A stretch of 5,157 nt of DNA from NCBI GenBank assembly GCA_008080615.1, contig VIKJ01000035.1:21411-26567 (forward strand), in the 5' to 3' direction. Made by a program: the position numbers and the translations under genes. The notes under the pieces were generated by a model. That model saw only the letters and a list, made by a program, of their open reading frames with translations. It ran no database searches and was not told the origin of the DNA. The stretch comes from Chitinophagaceae bacterium. GTDB lineage: Bacteria > Bacteroidota > Bacteroidia > Chitinophagales > Chitinophagaceae. Shown here piece after piece: positions 1 to 5,157 of this stretch (position 1 is its first letter; each line of letters begins with the position of its first letter).

Positions 1-628
1 TAAAGAAGAATGCAACCCCTTGATCTTGGCATTGCTGCCGAATATCCCAAACCCAAGATTCAAGCATTGGTCTTGCCTTTCTACCACTTTCACCTCCAAC
101 TATTACCCAATTGATATTATCTAAATTCATATTAACTAGTGGCCCAATCAATGGCTCACAAGATAAAAATTTAGTAGTGGCATTTGTTTCTCGAAGAAAA
201 TCAATTCGGTCTGTTACCCGCTGATCTTCAACCGATACCCCCATCCAAATATTGGGCGTCCAATTCAATAAATGATGCAATTCATACAACCTATCTGCTC
301 TTTTTGTAAGAACCTGATAGGTGTGTTGGGGTGTATTATTCATTACTTCAAAAACGCTTTGAATAAAATTTAAAGGAACTTCCCGATGAAACAAATCACT
401 CATCGAATTCACAAAAACCACTTTTGAACCTTTCCATGTATAGGGGATATTTAAAGCATCATCATGTGTGCGTATTTTAAAACCTTGGCTGTACTTTTCA
501 ATGCCCATGGCTTGCAATCTTCTTGTCATTACTTCAGCATAGCAATTTTTACATCCAGCTGAAATTTTCGTGCAGCCAGTTGTAGGATTCCAAGTCATCT
601 CTGTCCATTCAATTGATGATTGTGCCAT
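1..628 (-). CDS. Gp37/Gp68 (DUF5131) family three-Cys-motif protein, 3' end cut by window edge
   Basis: I translated this from the ATG at 628-626; 209 codons stay open to the edge, so the C-terminus is missing. The protein starts MAQSSIEWTEMTWNPTTGC and carries three cysteines spaced CX6CX2C (C19, C26, C29), followed by YAE. This is the signature of the phage Gp37/Gp68 family (Pfam PF07505), regarded as radical-SAM-like and often encoded beside a 'three-Cys-motif partner' protein, TcmP. Other family-type blocks are VFVNSMSDLFH (71-81), QVLTKR (105-110), GVSVEDQ (130-136), LSCEPL (155-160) and WVIVGGESG (174-182). The sequence breaks at VAFFF, just before where FKQWG-like residues usually follow. 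The family's reaction is not established; an iron-sulfur/SAM role is inferred from the cysteines. No TcmP gene is intact in the window; it could lie past the left edge. The start is supported by conservation from the first residues, although no Shine-Dalgarno is visible. Confidence 0.9.
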   Translation of the reverse strand, partial: MAQSSIEWTEMTWNPTTGCTKISAGCKNCYAEVMTRRLQAMGIEKYSQGFKIRTHDDALNIPYTWKGSKVVFVNSMSDLFHREVPLNFIQSVFEVMNNTPQHTYQVLTKRADRLYELHHLLNWTPNIWMGVSVEDQRVTDRIDFLRETNATTKFLSCEPLIGPLVNMNLDNINWVIVGGESGRKARPMLESWVWDIRQQCQDQGVAFFF

Positions 629-630
629 GA

Positions 631-711
631 TTATTCACTATATTTTTTAACAATATCATTAGCGATTTTTGCAGCTAGTTTATTAATATATGTTAGAAAT
701 AATTGATACAT
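631..711 (-). pseudogene. short open frame ending 2 nt before the DUF5131 start; possible remnant of an upstream partner gene
   Basis: On the minus strand an ATG at 711-709 opens 26 codons (MYQLFLTYINKLAAKIANDI, then VKKYSE) ending in TAA at 633-631, two bases before the DUF5131 ATG. The frame stays open upstream to 780 without another ATG and is then closed by TAA at 783-781. The tight spacing is what an operon partner would leave, and the composition (aromatic stretch, then an amphipathic basic helix) looks protein-like. It may be the decayed C-terminus of a gene that once preceded DUF5131, perhaps its TcmP partner. That is inference from position and a loose resemblance only. It could equally be a small leader peptide or chance. 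Confidence 0.25.
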
Positions 712-837
712 TATTGAATCTGAAGAATTGTTTAACCAAAAAGCATTTAAACAAATAATTGATACCCAATAAATTAACGATTATTTAAGCTGTTTAAAAA
801 AAATTTTACTTAAAATAAATGTTATTCAATTAAATAA

Positions 838-846
838 TATACTTTG
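838..846 (+). promoter_or_regulatory. Bacteroidota-type -7 box (near match to TAnnTTTG)
   Basis: TATACTTTG followed by CA resembles the Bacteroidota sigma-ABfr -7 element TAnnTTTG, though TA and TTTG are separated by one or three bases rather than two. A TTA (822-824), instead of the usual TTG, lies at about the right distance upstream for the -33 element. A start about 5-6 bases downstream would fall at about 852, exactly where the structured RNA begins, which is the main support. Confidence 0.5.
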
Positions 847-851
847 CACTC

Positions 852-964
852 GTAACAGAACGTTTCGTACGTCTGCCATAAGACCTGAAAAGGTAGCAAT
901 GTTCCCCTGTTACAAAAAACAAAATCGATTTTATGGCTGGTGATTTATTTCATCAGCCTTTTTT
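852..964 (+). ncRNA. candidate small structured RNA with its own promoter and terminator
   Basis: No coding frame explains this segment, but it folds well on paper. GTAACAG (852-858) pairs perfectly with CTGTTAC (907-913). Directly inside, AACGTT (859-864) pairs with AATGTT (898-903) with one G-U, leaving a CCC bulge at 904-906. At the tip ACCT (883-886) and AGGT (891-894) form a stem capped by a GAAA tetraloop, followed by AGCA (895-898). An alternative local hairpin is ACGT 860-863 with 869-872, which would give a three-way junction. A promoter-like box lies just upstream and a rho-independent terminator ends it at about 964, implying a transcript of about 113 nt. GAAA plus AGCA recalls the tip of SRP (4.5S) RNA, but the 5' side of the loop does not fit that family well. 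The RNA family is therefore unassigned; direction and boundaries are better supported than identity. Confidence 0.55.
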
Positions 965-1321
965 ATGTACATAGTATTAAACATCAATATATTTTCTCCA
1001 GACTTATTCACTATACTCATTATAACGTGGTAAATTTTATTGTTTATTATTTTTTTAAATAGAATTGCCTTATTTCTTCTTCTATTATTATTTCCCACTT
1101 CATAAAAATCAGGAGAAGATAAAACGATTGGAATAATTTCAAACAAGAACATGCCTAATCCCACTTGCGGTAAGATATTTAATACACCCTTTAACATCAA
1201 TACCTGTTTCTTCTAAAATAATTTTTGCTTGAAAATTAGGAACACTAGAAAAATTGATTTCCTTGTAAGAATTGGTAGTATCATTTTTGGCAAACTGTAC
1301 TAAAATTGAAATTTTACTCAC
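931..1321 (-). pseudogene. frameshifted, internally deleted PBECR-like nuclease (phage/polymorphic-toxin type)
   Basis: Two overlapping minus-strand frames look like halves of one gene. The first (GTG at 1321 to TGA at 1141-1139, 60 aa) contains TGIDVKG (39-45) and GIRHVL (54-59). The second, one base out of frame and useful from about 1143 to the TAA at 933-931, reads FEIIPIVLSSPDFYE, then RRNKAILFKK, a hydrophobic strand, and NTMYIKKAD near the end. That order (GID-like block, IRH, F-x-x-IP-x-I-x-x-P, fK+, TmyKk) is that of the barnase-EndoU-ColicinE5/D-RelE-like (PBECR) endonucleases found in phages and toxin C-termini. The usual stretch of perhaps 15-20 residues between IRHxL and FxxIP is absent at the junction, so a deletion with a +1 shift fits better than a single base error. 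An ATG at 1367-1365 in another frame could be the old start. Family assignment is from motif memory; loss of function is inferred. Confidence 0.6.
935..964 (+). terminator. rho-independent terminator
   Basis: GGCTGGTGA (935-943), a six-base loop TTTATT, and TCATCAGCC (950-958) form a 9-bp stem with one G-T pair, followed at once by six T (959-964). It is oriented for plus-strand transcripts and closes the candidate small RNA. It also overlaps the last codons of the minus-strand nuclease remnant. On the minus strand no T-run follows the stem directly, so it probably works in one direction. Confidence 0.8.
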
Positions 1322-1425
1322 CAGAAAAAAAATTAAAATAGAATAAATTACAAGAAATTGAAAACATTAATTTACAATTTAACAATTGATATATATATAA
1401 ATTTTACATAGAAAATATAAACATA
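1322..1425. other. AT-rich intergenic spacer
   Basis: The spacer is very AT-rich, with an alternating AT run at about 1389-1399. It separates the end of the 2H-like gene (TGA at 1428-1426) from the broken nuclease gene. I found no convincing terminator or promoter here. Confidence 0.5.
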
Positions 1426-1998
1426 TCAAGGCCTCAATGCAAATACATTCACTTGCTGGTAACGATCAAAATCGTGTTGCTTTTTTAATAAGATCAATTC
1501 CTTGATGGCAACCGTTCCAGAAAAAAGGCAGGCCTGCTCTGCACCCGTTAATTGAGGGCGAATGGTAAACTGCATTTCGGGACAATCGCTACTACTGATG
1601 TATTGGCTTACTACTTTTAATTGTTGCACCAATTGCTGAAAAGGTGTACGATCGGTTATAAATAATTGCAGTTTTCCTGTAGGCGTTTCTATCCGCTGCG
1701 CCAACTGCGTAGTAAATTGTTGCTGATTGCTAATAATGCGGTGCATCCAGCGCAGCAGGGTTTCTTCCATCAATTCCTTGGCTTTAAATACAGCCAGCTC
1801 TATGGGAGGGGCAGTTATAGATAGCGCAGCGGTTGCTGAAAGTGACGCTGCGTCCAAAGAGCGTGCAACATGCACAACGGGCGGTTCCGCCGCCGAAGCA
1901 GCATGCAATACCTGCGGATAAGCCATCAACACATATTCACTGTATTGTTCAGCCCTGTTTAGCCTGCCCAACCGCGTTGTTACAAAACCTGCCTGCAT
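1426..1998 (-). CDS. 2'-5' RNA ligase / 2H phosphoesterase-like protein lacking both catalytic HxT motifs
   Basis: This is a 190-aa cytosolic protein with ATG at 1998-1996. The segments MEETLLRWMHRIISNQQQF (77-95), TPFQQLVQQLKVVSQYI (118-134) and the ending QQVNVFALRP match a 2'-5' RNA ligase (LigT-like) family I recall from Chitinophagaceae. Active members carry two HxT motifs, in contexts like KPHITLAxF and RPHLTIAR. Here the aligned places read APPIELAVF (63-71) and RPQLTGAEQ (147-155): the first His and Thr are Pro and Glu, and the second His is Gln. Neither change comes from a frameshift. The region after motif 2 looks about 10-20 residues shorter than usual, and residues 33-60 are Ala/Ser-rich in place of a structured N-terminal stretch. 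It should have no phosphodiesterase or ligase activity but may keep an RNA- or nucleotide-binding role; slow gene decay is the alternative. GC content looks higher than in its AT-rich left flank. It is divergent from umuD. Confidence 0.75.
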   Translation of the reverse strand: MQAGFVTTRLGRLNRAEQYSEYVLMAYPQVLHAASAAEPPVVHVARSLDAASLSATAALSITAPPIELAVFKAKELMEETLLRWMHRIISNQQQFTTQLAQRIETPTGKLQLFITDRTPFQQLVQQLKVVSQYISSSDCPEMQFTIRPQLTGAEQACLFSGTVAIKELILLKKQHDFDRYQQVNVFALRP

Positions 1999-2026
1999 AA
2001 ATAAAAATTGAACGATGATAATTATT

Positions 2027-2044
2027 TTAGTATAAATTTACTAA
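2027..2044. promoter_or_regulatory. perfect dyad in the divergent umuD / 2H-like intergenic region, candidate SOS operator
   Basis: TTAGTA-TAAATT-TACTAA is a perfect 6-bp inverted repeat with a 6-base spacer, flanked by partly symmetric T/A runs. It sits 27 bases before the umuD ATG and 28 bases from the ATG of the divergent gene, so a bound repressor could affect both. umuDC operons are normally LexA-controlled; no Bacteroidota LexA box consensus was available to compare, and in AT-rich DNA a dyad of this size can occur by chance. Confidence 0.45.
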
Positions 2045-2071
2045 ATAATTTAGCATTACAAAATATATTTT

Positions 2072-2509
2072 ATGGGGGAGAATGAATGGTATGGGGCTGC
2101 CTACAAGGGCTCTAAGCAATACGATCAGTGGGAAGTGCCCACCGCCAATGCGACGGGTTTTGGGGCCGCGGCCGACGATTATATGGAAAGAGGGATCGAC
2201 TTAAATGAGCAATTAATCAGCAATAAACCCGCTACTTTTTTCTTTAGAATGAATAGCGATGCCATGATGGGCGCAGGCATTTTTAACGGCGATACCCTAA
2301 TTGTAGACAGAAGCATCAAGCTAACCGACGGCAAAATCATCATCGCCATTTTAGATGGAGACTTACTGGTGCGGCGCTTCCATAAAAAAATGCAGCAAGT
2401 AATATTGGTGGCAGAAAATAGTAAGTATGCCGATATTCCCATGACCGGATTTAGTGAAAGAACCCATGTATGGGGAGTAGTTACTTATTCCATTCACGCT
2501 ACTATATGA
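2072..2509 (+). CDS. umuD: UmuD-like S24-family protein with both catalytic residues replaced
   Basis: This is a 145-aa homologue of UmuD, the accessory subunit that turns UmuC into translesion DNA polymerase V after RecA-stimulated self-cleavage. Family landmarks are present: DDYMERGIDLNEQLI (35-49, like E. coli ADYVEQRIDLNQLLI), PATFFFRM (53-60), GAGIFNGDTLIVDRSI (67-82), GKIIIAILDGDLLVRRF (87-103) and VWGVV near the C-terminus. The nucleophile motif GDSM reads SDAM, with Ala64 where E. coli has Ser60. The general-base Lys of TVKKL is Arg101 in LVRRF. The cleavage dipeptide Cys-Gly aligns with Thr28-Gly29. Self-processing is therefore not expected; it may act uncleaved, bind UmuC or the clamp as a scaffold, or be inhibitory. 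The ATG at 2072 is the only upstream ATG in frame; no Shine-Dalgarno is visible. Its stop overlaps the umuC start. Family assignment is firm; lack of cleavage is inferred from residues. Confidence 0.9.
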   Translation: MGENEWYGAAYKGSKQYDQWEVPTANATGFGAAADDYMERGIDLNEQLISNKPATFFFRMNSDAMMGAGIFNGDTLIVDRSIKLTDGKIIIAILDGDLLVRRFHKKMQQVILVAENSKYADIPMTGFSERTHVWGVVTYSIHATI

Positions 2510-3789
2510 TTGGAATTGTAGACTGTAATAGTTTTTATTGCTCCTGCGAAAGGTTGTTTAAACCCGAACTGGCCAACAAGCCCGTTGTAGTATTAAGCAA
2601 TAACGATGGATGCATTGTATCGCGCAGCGATGAAGCCAAAGCCTTGGGTGTTGAAATGGCGGGGCCCTATTTTATGGCAAAAGCCACTATTGAAAAATAT
2701 GGGGTAGCTACCTTTTCTTCTAACTATAATTTATATGGAGATTTAAGTTGGCGGGTGATGGAAACCCTGCGCACACTATTGCCGCCCATGGCAGTGGAAG
2801 TGTATTCGGTGGATGAATGTTTTATTGATCTAAACCATATTGCTCCTAGTGAACTCACTGAGTTTTCTACCCACTTAAAAGACACGGTAGAATTATGGAC
2901 GGGCATTAAAGTATCAATTGGTGTAGCACCTACCAAAGTGCTTAGTAAGGTTGCCAATAGAATTGCTAAGAAACACAAAATTGAAACCAACTGTGTATTG
3001 GTATTGGATACACCCGAAGCCATTGAAGAGGCCTTGCATCAAACAGCTGTAGAAGATATTTGGGGCATTGGCAGGCAGTATGCCAATAAACTAAGGCTAT
3101 TGCAAATCAATACGGCTTATGATTTAAGCAAAAAAAGTATTGATTTTGCGCATCGCAATTTGGGTGGCGTAGTAGGTATGCGATTGATTCGCGAATTAAA
3201 TGGAATGGAAAGTATTCCCATGCACGAAGAACATGTATCTAAAAAAATGATTGCTACTACCCGCATGTTTGGCACACCAGTAACCGGTATTGAACAAATT
3301 AAAGAAGCCATTTCTACCTACACTTCTAGGGTAGCAGAAAAACTGCGTCGTCAACATTCTGCTGCTTCAACCATTACGGTATTTGTAGTAGCCAAAGAAG
3401 CAACACAGCCCGGTAGCCGATTTAAACACGGACCTTCTTTAAGCACGTATATAGAACTTCCACAAGCCACTTCTTCTACACATGAACTCATCAAACCCGC
3501 TGTGGAATTGGTTAGTAGGCTGTTTGAACAAGGCAGGGTCTATAAAAAAGCAGGCGTAATTGTAAGCAATATTGTACCCGACAGTTCTATACAAGGCAAT
3601 TTATTTGCAGCGCCCGAAGCCAATAAAAACAAGCTATTGATGAATACCATCGACAACTTAAATTTTGCTATGCGCAACGATATGGTAAAATTTGCTTCGT
3701 CGGGCACCAAGCGCAATTGGAAAATGCGGCAAGAATTGCGCAGCCCAATGTATACTTCTCGTTGGGATGAAATTTGCACGGTACGCTAG
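2506..3789 (+). CDS. umuC: UmuC, Y-family translesion DNA polymerase (Pol V catalytic subunit)
   Basis: This 427-aa protein is close in length to E. coli UmuC (422 aa). It copies damaged DNA templates with low fidelity. The palm carboxylates are intact: Asp6 in IVDCNSFY, and Asp103-Glu104 in YSVDECF. Tyr11 is at the usual steric-gate position. LSNNDGCIVSR (30-40) and FSSNYNLYGD (70-79) are UmuC blocks, and SIGVAPTKVLSKVAN (137-151) and IWGIGR (185-190) lead into the thumb. The little-finger domain follows, and QGNLF (363-367) matches the beta-clamp motif QLNLF. The C-terminal RSPMYTSRWDE matches the family ending. I chose ATG 2506 rather than 2470 because homology begins at MIGIVDCNSF and the ATG overlaps the umuD TGA in an ATGA arrangement, which suggests translational coupling. 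It shares the umuD promoter and is probably damage-inducible. Nothing in this sequence suggests inactivation. Confidence 0.96.
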   Translation: MIGIVDCNSFYCSCERLFKPELANKPVVVLSNNDGCIVSRSDEAKALGVEMAGPYFMAKATIEKYGVATFSSNYNLYGDLSWRVMETLRTLLPPMAVEVYSVDECFIDLNHIAPSELTEFSTHLKDTVELWTGIKVSIGVAPTKVLSKVANRIAKKHKIETNCVLVLDTPEAIEEALHQTAVEDIWGIGRQYANKLRLLQINTAYDLSKKSIDFAHRNLGGVVGMRLIRELNGMESIPMHEEHVSKKMIATTRMFGTPVTGIEQIKEAISTYTSRVAEKLRRQHSAASTITVFVVAKEATQPGSRFKHGPSLSTYIELPQATSSTHELIKPAVELVSRLFEQGRVYKKAGVIVSNIVPDSSIQGNLFAAPEANKNKLLMNTIDNLNFAMRNDMVKFASSGTKRNWKMRQELRSPMYTSRWDEICTVR

Positions 3790-3810
3790 TAGTATAGAAT
3801 AAAAATGATT

Positions 3811-3818
3811 TATCTTTC
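3811..3818 (+). promoter_or_regulatory. possible -7 box for the amidohydrolase gene
   Basis: TATCTTTC differs from TAnnTTTG only in its last base and lies 15 bases before the ATG at 3834, in the 44-base gap after umuC. I see no clear -33 TTG at the right distance and no terminator in the gap, so read-through from umuC remains possible. Confidence 0.35.
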
Positions 3819-3833
3819 AGCATAAACTATTGC

Positions 3834-5114
3834 ATGAAAAAAATACTCCTGATTGCAGCCTTACTCATTCAACAAATAGGGTTTGCACAAAAAATCACCG
3901 CCATTAAATGCGGACAAATATTAGATACAAAAACCGGACAGCTAAAACCCAATCAAGTAATTATTGTAAAAGACAATATCATTCAACAAATAGTTGCGGC
4001 TAATAGCTTTAACCAAAAAGCCGATACCATTATAGATCTTAGTAATTACACAGTATTGCCCGGATTAATCGATTGCCATACGCATGTGCTATTACAAGGA
4101 GATATTACCAGTGAAGATTATGATGTGCAAGTATTAAAAGAGTCCATTCCTTATCGCGCCATACGCGCAATAAACAGTTGTAAGCAAGCATTGATGAATG
4201 GGTTTACCACTATCAGAGATTTAGGAACAGAAGGTGCAGGCTATGCAGATGTAGATTTAAAAAAAGCCATCAATAAAAATATCATCCCTGGGCCAAGAAT
4301 GTTGGTGTCTACACTAGCCATCAATACCACGGGGCATTATCCACTAAAAGCATCAGACTATGCTTGGGAACTGAATTTGCCCAAGGGTTTGCAAGAAATT
4401 ACCGGTGCCGATGAAGCGCGCAGAGCGGTTCGCCAACAAATTGAACGTGGTGCCGATTGGATTAAAATTTATGCAGATAGAGGCTATCGCAGATTGGCAG
4501 ATGGCAGTTATAGAAGCTTGCCCAATTTTACCCCCGAAGAAATAGCAGCCGTGGGTGATGAAACCATCCGTTCTGGAAAAAAATTAGCGGCCCATGCGGT
4601 TGCAAGAGATGGGGTAATTGCATCAATCAATGCAGGTGCTAGCAGTATAGAACACGGATTTGGCATGGACGATGAATGCCTTAAATTAATGGCCGAGAAA
4701 AAAGTGTACTGGTGCCCTACAATTTATGTAAACGATTATGTTGCAGAAGGCAGGGCCAAATTGGGCAGCCCTATTCATCAATATTTTACACAATCAGAAC
4801 CTGAATTATTTAAGAAAGCCCTTAAAGCAGGCGTTCCCATTGCTTATGGAACGGATATTGGCGGATACGATTGGAACGAACCACAGGCCAAAGACTTTGA
4901 ATTTATGATTCAATATGGCATGAGTAATTTACAAGCCATTCAAACGGCCACGGTGAATGCAGCCGATTTATTAGGCTTATCCGATAAAATTGGGGAACTG
5001 AAACAAGGTGCTTTTGCCGATATTATTGCCATTAAGGGAGATCCGCTCAACAACATCAAAACCTTGGGTAACGTGCAGTGGGTAATGAAAAACGGTACGG
5101 TTTACAAAAAATAA
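3834..5114 (+). CDS. exported metal-dependent amidohydrolase (imidazolonepropionase/Xaa-Pro dipeptidase-like)
   Basis: This is a 426-aa amidohydrolase-superfamily enzyme with a two-metal TIM-barrel fold. The N-terminus MKKILLIAALLIQQIGFAQ is a signal peptide with a likely cut after residue 19, so the mature enzyme should be periplasmic. A small beta domain (20-75) precedes VLPGLIDCHTH, where His82 and His84 bind metal. Lys211 in ADWIKIYADRG is the expected carboxylated bridging lysine. His254 (LAAHA) and His274 (SIEHGFG) complete the site, and Asp341 (AYGTDIGG) is the catalytic aspartate. ATVNAADLLGL and GELKQGAFADIIAI (387-400) are the standard C-terminal blocks closing the beta domain. Related secreted enzymes hydrolyse dipeptides such as Xaa-Pro or Xaa-Arg, or imidazolone-type rings; the substrate here cannot be read from sequence. 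It follows umuC by 44 bases but has no evident functional tie to it. All key residues and the length are normal. Confidence 0.93.
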   Translation: MKKILLIAALLIQQIGFAQKITAIKCGQILDTKTGQLKPNQVIIVKDNIIQQIVAANSFNQKADTIIDLSNYTVLPGLIDCHTHVLLQGDITSEDYDVQVLKESIPYRAIRAINSCKQALMNGFTTIRDLGTEGAGYADVDLKKAINKNIIPGPRMLVSTLAINTTGHYPLKASDYAWELNLPKGLQEITGADEARRAVRQQIERGADWIKIYADRGYRRLADGSYRSLPNFTPEEIAAVGDETIRSGKKLAAHAVARDGVIASINAGASSIEHGFGMDDECLKLMAEKKVYWCPTIYVNDYVAEGRAKLGSPIHQYFTQSEPELFKKALKAGVPIAYGTDIGGYDWNEPQAKDFEFMIQYGMSNLQAIQTATVNAADLLGLSDKIGELKQGAFADIIAIKGDPLNNIKTLGNVQWVMKNGTVYKK

Positions 5115-5137
5115 TAGCCAAAATTGTTCGGTAATCG

Positions 5138-5145
5138 TAATTTCG
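5138..5145 (+). promoter_or_regulatory. weak -7-like box after the amidohydrolase gene
   Basis: TAATTTCG followed by CGC differs from TAnnTTTG by one base and could serve a gene beginning beyond the right edge. The nearest TTG (5124-5126) is too close to be a standard -33 element. I see no terminator in the 43 bases after the stop codon. Confidence 0.25.
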
Positions 5146-5157
5146 CGCAATTCCTGA

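Noticed and set aside
852..913. Calling the structured RNA 4.5S/SRP RNA
   Set aside because: The GAAA tetraloop and AGCA fit, but the opposing loop strand is UAAG rather than CAGG, the next pairs fail, and the 5' strand is about 12 bases longer than the 3' strand. I kept it only as a possibility.
921..932. AAAATCGATTTT palindrome just before the terminator
   Set aside because: It is a perfect 12-base palindrome but AT-rich and without a partner copy; probably chance or part of the unpaired RNA tail.
1139..1150. Programmed +1 frameshift at GTT TGA joining the two nuclease halves, as in prfB (CTT TGA)
   Set aside because: A valine tRNA on GTT would re-pair poorly with TTT after slipping, unlike the leucine tRNA on CTT. 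A segment of the protein is also missing at the junction, so deletion and decay fit better.
1727..1921. Plus-strand 64-aa open frame
   Set aside because: It lies wholly antisense within the 2H-like gene and is Ala/Ser-rich because of the Ala-rich codons on the other strand; no family features.
2470..2505. Twelve-residue N-terminal extension of UmuC from the ATG at 2470
   Set aside because: The extension (MGSSYLFHSRYY) has no UmuC similarity and is an out-of-frame reading of umuD. The ATG at 2506 overlapping the umuD stop is the natural start.
1..5157. tRNA, rRNA, CRISPR array or insertion sequence
   Set aside because: No cloverleaf, rRNA block, regularly spaced repeats, transposase motif or flanking terminal inverted repeats were seen by reading both strands.

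Overview
The window looks like chromosomal DNA from a member of the Bacteroidota, most likely close to the Chitinophagaceae. The reasons are AT-rich intergenic DNA, starts without a clear Shine-Dalgarno sequence, -7 boxes of the TAnnTTTG type, a signal peptide ending in FAQ, and a 2H-phosphoesterase-like protein of a type I associate with that family. The assignment is inference from sequence style and recalled family features; no search was run.

Layout: (1) 1-628, minus strand, is the 5' part of a Gp37/Gp68 (DUF5131) three-Cys-motif gene that runs off the left edge. A short open frame, perhaps a gene remnant, stops two bases before its ATG. (2) 629-1425 is very AT-rich. It holds a likely small structured RNA on the plus strand (promoter-like box, closing stem, GAAA-capped hairpin, rho-independent terminator) and, on the minus strand, a broken gene resembling the PBECR (barnase-EndoU-ColicinE5/D-RelE-like) nucleases. 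(3) 1426-1998, minus strand, encodes a 2'-5' RNA ligase / 2H phosphoesterase homologue in which the histidines of both HxT motifs are replaced. (4) Divergent from it is an SOS-mutagenesis operon: a UmuD homologue (2072-2509) overlapping a UmuC Y-family DNA polymerase (2506-3789). A perfect 6-bp dyad lies in the shared intergenic region and is a candidate operator. (5) 3834-5114 encodes an exported metal-dependent amidohydrolase with all metal ligands present.

The strongest observation is that the UmuD homologue keeps the family fold and its coupling to UmuC but has Ala where the nucleophilic Ser should be and Arg where the general-base Lys should be. It should therefore be unable to cleave itself to UmuD'. 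The UmuC beside it has all its catalytic carboxylates and a clamp-binding motif. The divergent neighbour is also a predicted dead enzyme, so two active-site-less proteins sit back to back across one putative operator. The left third (DUF5131 gene, nuclease remnant, small RNA) has the look of a decayed accessory or phage-derived segment next to housekeeping-like genes on the right.
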